64,000 nt of DNA from contig JANQBS010000068.1 of NCBI GenBank assembly GCA_033085395.1, positions 118,531 through 182,530 of the forward strand, read 5' to 3'. Shown here one piece after another: positions 24,302-34,762 of the stretch (the first letter of the stretch is position 1; every line of letters starts with the position of its first letter). The position numbers were made by a program, and so were the translations under genes. This DNA is from Xanthoparmelia taractica (Eukaryota; Ascomycota; Lecanoromycetes; Lecanorales; Parmeliaceae). The notes below the pieces were generated by a model. That model was not told the DNA's origin. It saw only the letters and a list, made by a program, of their open reading frames with translations, and did not search any database.

Positions 24302-25469
24302 CATGAGAGATTCTCCGAGAACGGTCCAAAATTCCTTACGATTGTCGAGTTGGAGCAAGAGGCTACAGGAAAGGACGACCATTATACGGCTAGGGCCAAT
24401 AAGGAGTACGTCCAGCAAAAATTACATGACTTCTTCAACGAAGCCAAGCCTACAGGCCTCGTGGAATCAGAAGCCGAAGAAGAGCAGACGAGATTGAACA
24501 CGACGTCGGTCGTGCAAAGCGGCGTCGGGTAGGATTTCTTTTGTCATACATATGACGAATTTCGGATTGAAAAGGACATGCATCTTTGGACTAGCCGGCG
24601 CGTCAGTTGCGTTTTCTGGCAGCCTGTTCCGAATAAGCTCCCTTGGATGGGAGTGATGGGACACTTTCTAGAGTTTGGCTGAGTGAGAATAGGCTAGAAA
24701 AGCGAAGCAATGAGTCAACCAGCGTTTGGTGAATGGGGTTTCCCAGGTGTATTGTGCTGTCAATGGATGCATCTTGGTGCGCGGGGTGCCGGGGTTCGGT
24801 TCTATAGAGAAGAGACAGAATTGAAATTGTTAAATATCTCAGCCTGAGGGCCTACGACGAGCGAACCGGAACATCGTTGGACATGAGCAACCTTTTGGCA
24901 CAACGAATGTGAAACGATCTGCCGTCGAAGACGGACCATGCGACTTGGCTTGGGTTTGGAAGTCATACAAGCATCGGCAGTTCTGCATTTTTGTCTTGCT
25001 ATTGCCTTTGCCTGTGTTCGACCGTCTGATATGCCCAAGCACAAGCACTGTTTGATGGATAATCCTCGTCCAGTCTCTCATTCCCACACCCATACTTTCC
25101 GATTACCGTTGTGAGGCTGTCGCTTGTTTTCCCCCTCCTCCGACAATCATTCATCTGCTATCGGCCTCATTACTGATGATGCATCTTGTTCCCATTCAAC
25201 AAAATGCTCTTTTGAATTGGGCCTAGGCCTTTGATCCCGCACATCGCCAAGACCGATGGGGTGGTGGGGCAGACATTACTACTGCAGCACCAGCAGCATT
25301 CGTTTTTCCTTTCCCACAACCAAAAATATTTACTACATTCTTCTCCCACCCACACAGTGAGCGACTTCGAGTCTTTGCGCTCACTTCTCCGCCCAAAGAC
25401 TCCTCCCATTTCCTCCCGGCTACTTTGCCTCACCTCCAGAGACCTGATCCTCGCTCAAGGCGAACCAAA
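24302..25469. other. Intergenic, including an in-frame open extension of the upstream gene
   Basis: 24302-24532 stays open in the frame of the nucleotidyltransferase (about 76 codons, acidic and helical, ending in TAG). The rest holds no gene I can support. A T/C-rich stretch at about 25288-25345 probably belongs to the leader of the SLC35F gene. Confidence 0.45.
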
Positions 25470-26990
25470 ATGGATACCCACCATGGGCAAGTGTCACCCA
25501 TTGAACACACCCATGCCGTCACGCGCGACACCAAAGAATTGCCCTCGAGCAGCTCTTATCCCGTGCACGCTGCGCCTGAGGTCATTGGTCTCGGCGAGGG
25601 AGCCGAGGGCGAAAGGACTACGGAGAACGCAGACGCGATCCAGAGGAGCAACGGAGGCTGGTTTGCCTACTTGAAGACGAAAGATTTCTATCTTGTCCTT
25701 TTGCTTGGGTACGACACAACAAAAGTTTCCCGTTTTGCCCATAGGAGCAGTATCAGATGCTGAGATGTGTGCCAACACAGGCAGGTCCTTGCCTTTTGCC
25801 TTACGGCCACAAATACATTTTCGTCGCTCCTTGCGGAACAGAACTTCTCCATCCCTGCTTTCCAGACTCTGTGGAATTACATCGCTCTTGCCCTGGTCTA
25901 TGGCTCGTACACAATCTACAGATATGGTTTCAAGGGATGGATCAAGCTCATACTTAAGGATGGTTGGAAATATATCATACTGGCATTCCTGGACGTCGAA
26001 GGGAATTACTTTTTTGTGCTTGCTTACCGGTACACGTGAGTTATAAAACAAGGATATGTTCTCTATGAGCGGACAAGCTGATATGAGTATAGAACAATCT
26101 TAAGTGGTAGGTCACTCCAGCATTCTTCTCCCTTTTCATATAGCATTGGAAATTGGGCCCCAAGATCCGTTTTCACAGCATAAGCGATTTTCAACTCCCT
26201 CGATCTGTCCGTCGACTCGAATCATTGGCTTTGCAGAAAGCAATACTTACTCTTGTTCCGTCTAGCGCAACTCATCAATTTCTGGGCCATCGTAATGGTC
26301 GTCCTCATCTCGTTCGTTTTCCTCCACGTCCGTTACCATCCCACCCAAATCATCGGCATCCTCATCTGCATCGGTGGCGTCGGCATCCTCTTCGGCTCGG
26401 ACCACATCACGCAAGGTTCCGGCTTCACCGGCGTCACCGGCGGCAACCAGCTCAAGGGCGACCTCTTCGCCTTGCTGGGCGCCACGTTCTACGGCATGAG
26501 CAACGTGACGGAGGAATTCTTGGTGAGCAAGAGACCGCTGTACGAAGTCGTGGGCCAGCTGGGCTTCTGGGGCATGTTTATCGACGGCGCCATGAGCGGC
26601 ATCTTCGACCGGCCCAGCTACAAGCAGTCGACGTGGAACAATGGCAAAGTCGGCGGCTACATGACGGGCTATACGCTCTGCCTGCTCATCTTCTACACGG
26701 GCGCCCCGCTCATGTTCCGGCTCGCGTCCGCCGCCTTCTTCAACATTTCGCTGCTCACGGGCAATTTCTGGGGCGTCGTCATTGGGGTCAAGGTTTTCCA
26801 TGAGCATATCCACTGGATGTACCCGATTGCGTTTGTGTGCATCATTGGCGGGCTGATCATTTACTTTGTGGGCAAGAGCGTACTGGGGGAGGCGCTGAAG
26901 CCGTGGCTGGGTAGGGATCAGGAGAATGGGGTTGACGGGTTGGGAACTGCGAGGAGGAAGGTGCGGAGGGAGGGTGAGGTTGGGGTTTGA
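25470..26990 (+). CDS. SLC35F-family (DUF914) membrane transporter
   Basis: Model: join(25470..25708, 25781..26035, 26093..26106, 26266..26990), 410 residues. The cytosolic N-terminus is hydrophilic (about 75 residues). It is followed by about ten hydrophobic segments, among them VLLLGQVLA, LWNYIALALVYGSYTIY, LINFWAIVMVVLISFVFL and VCIIGGLIIYFVG. The order FLDVEGNYFFVLAYRYT, then TILSAQLINFWAIV, then GDLFALLGATFYGMSNVTEE is typical of SLC35F1/F2/F6 proteins of the drug/metabolite transporter superfamily. The substrate is not deducible. Exon 3 is only 14 nt, yet it restores both frame and the conserved TTILSAQ junction. The last exon is noticeably GC-richer than the earlier ones. The start is the first ATG that leaves a short leader; an upstream non-ATG extension is unlikely. 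Confidence 0.9.
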
Positions 26991-27293
26991 GAATTTGAGG
27001 GTACGCGTTCGTTTGAGGATATGTTGTTGGATGCTTGGGGGGGTATGGTAGTAGGCGGGGGTGGGGGTGGTGGAGGATGACTTGATTGGTTCGCAGGGAC
27101 AGTGATGCTGGCGATCTGCAGATGCTCGATTGGGCATGTGAACCTCAATTCATTGGTTAACGATTCCGTACCACCTACATACCGCCTAAACTTCCCCTCC
27201 TTTCGGCGCCATCCGTCCTTTTTTTCAAGGCGCAAAGAGGAGAGGAAAAAGACACAAAGAGAAGACAGTTCTCTATCGAACCCAGCACCCACA
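26991..27293. other. Short spacer between SLC35F and P450 genes
   Basis: 303 bp separating two same-strand genes. It has a G-rich patch (gcgggggtgggggtggtgg near 27055) and then a T/C-rich stretch at 27190-27235 that suits a P450 leader. Confidence 0.45.
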
Positions 27294-28990
27294 ATGCCCT
27301 CCCCCCTGATTTTCTCCACCCTCACATCCACCCCTCTCATCACACTTGTCCTTGCTTGCGTATCGCTCTATGCAATATACGGCGCCCTGTACCGCCTCTA
27401 CTTCTCCCCCATCGCAAAGTTCCCGGGTCCGCGCCTCGCGGCGTTGACGTTCTGGAACGAGTTCTGGTACGATGTCGTGTGTGGGGGCAGGTACACGTGG
27501 AAGATAAGGGAGTACCATGAGAGATATGGTGAGTGCTCTGCGTAGTACAGAACTTGGGTGAGCGGTGGAAGAGAAATGGGGGGAAAGAAGGGGGGGAGGG
27601 GCAAAGGGGCCAGTGACTGTGCGTGTGCTGATGGGATAGGGAAAAAGGTCCAATTGTGAGGATAAATCCGTACGAGATACACATCAACGACCCGGACTTT
27701 TACGACGAGGTGTACGTGGGTGCGCACAAGGGCAAGAGCAACAAGTGGTATTGGTCCATGAGGATGTTCGGGCAGCACGACCATTCGAGTTTCGACACCC
27801 TGGACCACGACAAGCACCGCATGCGGCGCGAGCCCTGGAACCCCTTCTTCTCCAAGTCCGCCGTCGCGCGCCTGCAGCCTTTGCTCATACAGAATTGCGT
27901 CGACAAGCTGTGCGACAGGCTAGCGGAGCATCGAGCAGCGGGCAAGACGGTGGTGATGACGCATGCGTACGCTTGTTTGACGGCGGATGTGATTAGCGAG
28001 TACGGGTTTCCCAAGTGATATGGGCTCCTTGACGGGCCAGAGCTTCCGTCGGGACAGTATGATGCGATGATGGCACTGACGGAGATGAGCCACCTCTTTA
28101 AGCATTTTGGGTGGTTGTTTCCGGTGCTGAATGTGATCCCGTTGTGGCTGACGAAGTGGATGAGTCCAGAGATCTATCTTGTGGTCAGTGAGCAGCAAGT
28201 CTTGCTGAAGCAATGCATTGAGGTAGCGGAGCAGAGAAAGACGGTAGGGACTAAGGCGAAGGGGGAGATGACAAGACGGCCTTCGATGATTGAGGCATTC
28301 TTGGAGTCGGATCTGCCGGATGCTGAAAAGGCTCCAGAGAGGATTAGGGGCGAGATGTTTGATGCTGTGCAGGCTGGGACTCTTACGTCAAGCTATGCGC
28401 TCAAGTTTGCTACTTACCATATCCTTGCCAATACTACCATATTTGAGAGGATCATGACGGTGCTCGAGAGGGAGATACCGGATCCTCAAAACCCACCGAA
28501 CCTGAGAGGATTGGAACAGATGGACTATCTGATGGCAATCCTCTATGAGACGCTGAGGCTGTCTTACGGTGTCAGCCAACGATTGCAGCGGATCTTTCCC
28601 GATCGCTGCCTGCAGTACAAAGAATGGACGATACCACCGGGCACCCCCATATCAATGACCATTGTGCATGTGCATGACAATCCAACTATATTTTCCGATC
28701 CGTGCGAGTTCGATCCTGATCGCTGGCTGCCCTTAGAGACCAATGGTAGGCGTCTGCAGAAGTATTTAGTGGCTTTCGGAAAGGGTAGTCGATCATGCAT
28801 GGGGATGGAACTGGGCAAGGCGGAGATTTTGACGACATTGGCGAACGTGTTTCGCAGGTTCGGGAGGGAGATGAGACTGGTTGACTGTGTGAGGGCAAGG
28901 GATGTTGACTTGGTCCGTGATGTGTTTATTCCGCTGCCCAGTAAACAATCCAATGGCTTGATCGTGGCGTTGGACAAGAGGACTGATTGA
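27294..28990 (+). pseudogene. Cytochrome P450 monooxygenase with one in-frame stop
   Basis: Model: join(27294..27528, 27648..28990), 525 codons before the final stop. The acceptor is placed at AAAAAG so that the join reads RYGPIVRINPYE. An N-terminal membrane anchor (ITLVLACVSLYAIYGALY) leads to the proline hinge FPGPRLAA. The I-helix region reads AGTLTSS. The K-helix ETLR, the PERF-like FDPDRWL and the heme loop FGKGSRSCMG with its cysteine ligand are all present. Sequence style resembles the trichodiene-oxygenase-like group of fungal P450s (inference). The only lesion is TGA at 28016-28018, within GFPK-stop-YGLLDG, where related proteins carry Ser or Asn. All else is intact, so this is a young null allele, an assembly error, or a readthrough case. 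It lies 303 bp after the SLC35F gene on the same strand. Confidence 0.85.
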
Positions 28991-30053
28991 GAGGATCATG
29001 TACGGGGTATACTTTGCAGACTTGGTGGATCCTGGCCTCAGCAATGGGTTACCGACGGACAGGAGGTCGAAAGCTGATGCCGGTAATATTAACCACCTTG
29101 GAGGAGAATCAGCAAATCCGTGGCCTTGACCTGTGCTTGCTCCTGTAGCGGACAGGTGGATTCCTGAGGTCCGTTGAGGTTTAAGGTCGATATCGAGTAC
29201 TGTGCCTCCTCACTCGGTGGACGGTCAGGACTGCTGGTACGTATGTGTGTGTCTGTTTCTGGACTCGAACGGTCACTGTAAGAGCACGTAGCGTGGAGTA
29301 TTAATGGCAGTCCGTATGCAATTCAGCTTCATACCTTACCCTTCAAACACGGTGCATGCTGTCGGAAAAGATTCAAGTTTTCATGTTCACATTCATTGGC
29401 CCTCCAGCCATATCCCTAGACCTTGTCGTATTAATTATATACCACAGGGCACGCTAGCTAACGTGAGAAGATTTCTAGGTACACCTCGGACGGTCTCAAT
29501 TTGGGTGAAATATGGCTCCTTTTGATGGATCATATGGGTACTCTTGGGGCCGTTCGTTAGCACCTCCTCGTCCTGATGTTCGTTCATGAGATAGGTTTCT
29601 GCTTCCAATTTGGAGAAAATTTACCATTACCCGTAGTCAGCCGCCTTGATCCTCCTTCCTGCAAGGCATTCTTCAATGCGGTTGCCCTAATGTCCATGTC
29701 CGAGACCCATTTGCGACTTGCCACGATCGTCCTGATAGCGGAGAAATGGCAGCTACCTATTACCGTACCTTGACGGGCCGCAAGCGTTTCACCTCGCCCT
29801 TCCCCCCTACACTGAACTAAGAACATACTTTCGCAGGCAAAACTCAGGTAGGACGTGACTATTGTCGACATCATTGTAGGAGGCAGGCAAAATGAAAATA
29901 ATTGCTCAGCCGTGGGATTGTTTGTAGAGGCCAGTTTCCGTGTTGGATTCTCTTAGGTCGCACCTTACTGTTGTACATATAGAAAGGTCTGCTCGTGAAC
30001 ACTGCATTTTGCCTATACACACATCTCTCCACGTTCGCTATCCCACTTCAGAG
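28991..30053. other. Intergenic, no supported gene
   Basis: About 1 kb. It includes a GT-rich patch (gtatgtgtgtgtctg near 29242). A minus frame of 96 codons at 29584-29874 has no motif. The last 100 bp are the likely leader of the next gene. Confidence 0.4.
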
Positions 30054-30909
30054 ATGCAGGTCAAGCTTGTCATCAGTGTCGCTCTCTTCTCTGCTATTGC
30101 CTTTACCCAGTCCCACGACTTGAACATCGACACCACCAAGGTACTATCCTCTTCCCAAGCTCGTCCAATAGCCTCGCTGACGTCAAATTTTATAGGAATC
30201 CAAAGTCCTAGGTGAAATTGAGGGCTTTGTCACTATTCTCGAAGCGAACCCAACTTTCCAAGCCGACGTAGCCGCTCTTATAACCGCAGTTCCAAGCAGC
30301 GTGATCCAAGAAAGCGAGCAAGACCCTGAAGCACTGATCAATCAGATTGGTGCCAGTGGCAAAGTTCCAGCCTGGGTGTCTGCCATCCAAACGCCTGTGT
30401 TGGAGTCTCTTGAGACACTCGTCGCAAAACCCATAAAGGCGGTGGGCGATGTCGAGGGTTATCTTGAACAGCTAGTCAAGGAGTCTGAGGTAGCTTCTGC
30501 TATATCCGTCCTAATGACCGCCGTCCCCACAAGCGTACAACAAGCGTTCGAGTCCAATCCTGCCAGCTTCATCGAAAACATTGTTACCGCTACTGCACTA
30601 CCTTCTTGGGTCACCGATATCCCAGCACCTCTTCAAAGCGACATTGGTTCCATAGTCAACGAGGCTCTGAGCATCATAGACAAGGACTTGGAGGTTGGCT
30701 CTAATGCTATTGGGGCCTCGGGTGGCTTCATTCCTTCTTCGGGCTATGCCAAAGCAACGGGCACGGGAGGTGTGGTGGGCTACAACGGTACAAACGGTGG
30801 TCCTACCGGAACGCCAGTCGCCTACACGGGAGCTGCGGCGCCGATGAAGACGGCGGCGGCGGGGATGGCAGCATTGATGGTGGGAGCTGGGGTGGTCTTC
30901 AACGTTTGA
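30054..30909 (+). CDS. Secreted, probably GPI-anchored protein with an internal duplication
   Basis: Model: join(30054..30140, 30196..30909), 266 residues, one 55-bp phase-0 intron. The signal peptide is about residues 1-20 (hydrophobic core LVISVALFSAIAF, cleavage after TQS). The mature part carries two related helical repeats. The first contains ITAVPSSVIQESEQDPEALI and PAWVSAIQTPV; the second contains MTAVPTSVQQAFESNPASFI and PSWVTDIPAPL. A glycine/threonine-rich linker and a C-terminal hydrophobic tail (AAGMAALMVGAGVVF) fit a GPI-attachment signal. I do not recognise a named family. Such proteins are common at the fungal cell surface, but function is unknown. Both signals and the intron fit, so the gene is probably real. 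Confidence 0.82.
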
Positions 30910-31686
30910 ATCGCATTGCTTTGGAAGACCTCAGAAGTTGTTTCACACTGAACAATTACTGTGTAGGATATGGAGCAAACAGATATTCTGGTAATGCAGT
31001 TTCCAATGGGACATTCAACGCATACATAGACCATAATTCAGGCCAAGCACGTACAATTGATATTACACACTTGTTCCGAATCAATACGAAGAGTGATGAG
31101 ACGGCCTCTGCTCTGCAAAGCATGCAAAGCAAGCTTTATACTGGCTAATATCGATCATCAATACCTCATCGGACGTTATTATGAGGCTAGGTTTGACGGA
31201 GCGATACATGAGTAATTCATCTCCAGCCTATACGTCCAAATAGGTCGACTACCGTATGAATTATGTTGTTGCTTAATTTCCAAGGATTTTCCTTTCTGCG
31301 GGTTGTTGTACCCGAACGGGATATGTCCTGTGAAAATGGCTTCATGCGAGCAAAAGTTCGGATGATTTACAATCAGTTTGCCCCGAAAGCCGAATGTGAC
31401 GGTGACGTTCTCCATTTTATTGTTTCCCGCGCGTTACTAAGATTGAGCCGAGCTACCAACCGGCAGGATCTGGAATGTCTTGCCATATATCATCTTCTTT
31501 AATTCATTGCAACAAAATCCATGCAGATACCCTCGATACAGGATGATTAAGCCAATCTCCACCACCTCAGTCATTCCTCCCTCGTGACAAAGACCGCCCT
31601 CACAAGAATCTCCGAAGCCACGACCCATTTCTCGGCGCGCTGAGTAGCAGGCGGCAGTCTCTCGACTGCCGCGTACAGTCTTAGAG
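30910..31686. other. Intergenic, nothing recognised
   Basis: 777 bp between the secreted protein and the MFS gene. Short frames on both strands show no motif. It likely contains the 3' UTR of one gene and the promoter of the next. Confidence 0.4.
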
Positions 31687-33634
31687 ATGGAGAATGAGGA
31701 AGCCTTCCAGGCGGATGCGGAACTTGACCGTCGTGAGCATATCCACTTGCGCTCTTCACATCGATCTACGCAGAAAGGGCACGATACAGTCAAAGCGGCC
31801 TTGGGAGACTTGGAAGCAGACAGCGATATCGGTCATGAAGAAACGCCCCTGCTTCCGTCCATTCGTGCAGATGGAGGCGGAGAGGCATTCGAACATGGCG
31901 CCAGCGAACCAAGGGAACCACCGAAGTGGGATGGCCAAGGGGATTTTGAGGGGCGTCCTTGGTGGAAGAAACCATCTGTAAGAAATCCCTAATCCAAGCA
32001 TGAAACAAGTTGAGACTAAAATTATCAGATGTTCTGGCTCCTTCCCCCTTACTTTATCTTTACCTTAGCATTCGGCGGCACACTCGTCCCAAGGATTAAT
32101 CTCATCGTCTCTCTTGTATGCAAAGAATACTTTTCCGAGAGGTCACTCCGTGACCCAAGCTTCGCTATGATGCCCGTCATACTGGGTGACGACAACCCGC
32201 AGTGCCGCATACCAGAAGTTCAGTCGCTAGTCTCAAAATTCACTCTCTACTGCAACCTTATTTCAGGTCTGCTGGCAGCCATTGTCAGCCCCAAAATGGG
32301 AGCGCTCTCAGATCGCTACGGGAGGAAATCGATGCTCGGAGTCACCGTTCTCGGCACACTACTCTGCGAAACTGTTATAGTCGTCGTAGCGAGATGCCCA
32401 GACACCCTCTCCGTCAATTGGCTCCTCCTTGGTTACGCCTTCGACGGGCTCGGAGGCTCCTTTATTGCAGCGATGGCATTGAGCTTCGCCTATGCTAGCG
32501 ATTGTACATCGCCAGACAAGCGCAATGTCGGGTTTGGGTACTTCCAAGGCTCTCTTTTCTCCGGCATAGCCATAGGCCCAATTTTTGCCGGCTACATCGT
32601 CAAAGCGACCGGCCAGCTTCTGTCTGTTTTCTACGTTGCCGTCGGGGCGCACGGCGCGTTCCTCCTTTTCCTTCTCTTCATCGTTCCGGAATCCCTTTCC
32701 AAGGAGCGCCAAATCCGCGCTCGCGAGAAAAGTGAATTTGTTGGTGCCGGCGAACAGCAGACGTTTCAGAAAAGGCTGTCGTACGTGATCGAGCTTTTCA
32801 CCGGCACGGAGCTGTTAAAACCTCTCGCTATCCTCTGGCCTACAGGTGAAGGTACTAATCCCGCCGTACGCCGGAATCTGGCCCTTCTAGCCGCTGTCGA
32901 TACGACAATGTTTGGCATAGCAATGAGCTCTATGACGGTTGTGATCATTTACGTGAATTATATGTTTGGGTGGGGCACCTTCGAAAGTAGTGCGTACGTC
33001 TCTGTCGTCAACATCTGTCGGGTCTTCACACTCCTCGTGATCTTGCCTGTGGCCTCTCGCGTCCTGCGTGGCCCGCGGAGCAGTTCTGTGCAAAGACATT
33101 CCGGCTGTGATAACATTGATCTTGGTATCATACGCACAGCTATCTTCTTCGATCTTCTCGGCTATATTGGCTATAGTACAGCCAGAACTGGAAACCTCTT
33201 CATTCTCTTTGGTGCAATTGCGTCGGTAGGCGGTATGGGATCACCAACATTGCAGTCTTCATTGACCAAACATGTCCCGCCGGACCGGACCGGACAGGTT
33301 CTCGGGGCGATGGGGTTGCTGCATGCTTCAGCACGTGTTGTGGCGCCAACGATATTCAACCTTATCTATGCGCAGACCGTGGGGAAGTATACACAAACCG
33401 TATTTGTATGTTTGGCAGCTACCTTTGGTGTTGCTTTCGGTTTGAGTTGGTTCGTCAGGCCGCATGGTACGTTCTATTTACCCTTTTCGATCGGGCCGCT
33501 GCTAGCGGTGGAGAATGCTGGCTGATTCGTGTAATTTAGTGTACTGGGACCAGGAAGACCAGCCTAAAAGCACTGAGAGCGACGGTACAGCCAATGGAAA
33601 CGCATTAGAGGAGGATAACGAAGCTGTTAGGTGA
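31687..33634 (+). CDS. Major facilitator superfamily transporter (TetA/Hiat1-like)
   Basis: Model: join(31687..31977, 32029..33466, 33540..33634), 607 residues. The first 97 residues are hydrophilic and cytosolic. About 12 hydrophobic segments follow, starting with FWLLPPYFIFTLAFGGTLVP. The MFS motif A appears as GALSDRYGRKSMLG in the loop after the second transmembrane segment. SFAYASDCTSPDKRNVGFGY and AIGPIFAGY are typical of fungal MFS proteins of the tetracycline-resistance/Hiat1 group. The C-terminal exon (VYWDQEDQPKS...) was chosen because its acceptor TTTAG restores the frame and gives the usual acidic tail; reading through the donor would end at 33525. The substrate is unknown; export of small molecules is the usual role. 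Confidence 0.9.
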
Positions 33635-34762
33635 AAGGAAGAATCACGAAATAGATTTTTGTATAGCAGGCATTGGTTGCATAGCGTCGGTTCAGGTCCT
33701 GCCACGTATATATTGGTCATAGATGCGAGAACATAAAGCAAAGCATGAGGTTTTCAACGACCCTTGCCTGTTATGTATCAGATATCTCCTACAGTTCACC
33801 ACTTGCCCCCGCCTTCTCTTTTCCACTTTCATCTAATCCACCAATTTTCTGCTCCAGCAGGAAGCTCACGATATCACTCGTTGTGCCTCATGCCATTGGC
33901 CCATACCTCTGCCCATCCTCCTCATCCTAGCTCCGCATGTTCGCCCACCCATATCCCAATCCTCGGTAAAAACGATGTCCCACTATATCCTTCGCGCGCT
34001 CTCTACCAATGTAGCACCACCATTCCGCTTTTTGCACACTATCACCATGTATACCGCGTCCCAACTCTGAGCGTGCCCCGCCGCAGCCAATCATCGTCTT
34101 CCAATTCCCAAACCACCCTTTGAGCGGAGGCGTCTCTCCATCTGGAATGCGTCCGCCATCGTAGGATGATCACAGGGTTGGCGCTCACATGCGTTTCGAA
34201 TATCCGCAAATGTGGCAGCTCTGATTTAGCACAGACGCCCAATAAAGCCTCAGAGTCTCTGAGCGAAACCGGTCGGTATAAAACACCCCCCCCCCCGACC
34301 CAACTCACAATCTTAGCCGCTGCTATGCATGCTTGAGGATCTCGAGTAATCCATTGAACACAATCTGTTTGAGATTCCAATCCAGATAGATAGATCTCAG
34401 TCAGATTTATACACAATTTTTTCCCGTGCGAGCTCGACAGTGCTCGGAGACAAGGGAATGGTATGGTTTCTCTGACTCAGCGAGGGGAAGAAATGTAGGA
34501 TCCCTCAGCCAATCATTGATCTTGGATACTTTGCGAGCGCGACATTTGGTTTGCTAAGGTGGAATACTGGGTCTGTGAGTTGGGGTTGGACGGCCGCTGG
34601 CGGAGGTTATGAAGGTACTAGCAGACAGTGTGTGACAGCCCTAACGCTAGCCCTGATTCGAACAGTGGGTAGCAAACGACGTGATAGCGTCACCAATTCA
34701 AACGATCTATCAATCATCTCAGTCCCGGCCAACACACGTGGAAGAGTCAATAGTCTTGGGGT
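33635..34762. other. Intergenic with a poly-C run
   Basis: 1.13 kb with no supported gene. It contains an 11-C homopolymer at 34286-34296. Open frames of 60-125 codons here are isolated and motif-free. It should include the promoter of the ferric reductase. Confidence 0.45.

Noticed and set aside
26262..27137. 291-codon minus-strand frame
   Set aside because: Antisense shadow of the GC-rich last exon of the SLC35F gene; composition is that of a reversed coding frame.
29260..29275. Possible tRNA B-box (ctcgaac) on the minus strand; also a GTTTGAATC at 2280 and GTTCGAATTC near 51532
   Set aside because: No matching A-box, acceptor stem or cloverleaf around any of them.
27294..34762. Secondary-metabolite gene cluster (P450, MFS, SLC35F close together)
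   Set aside because: No polyketide synthase, peptide synthetase, terpene cyclase or other backbone enzyme, and no pathway regulator in the region.
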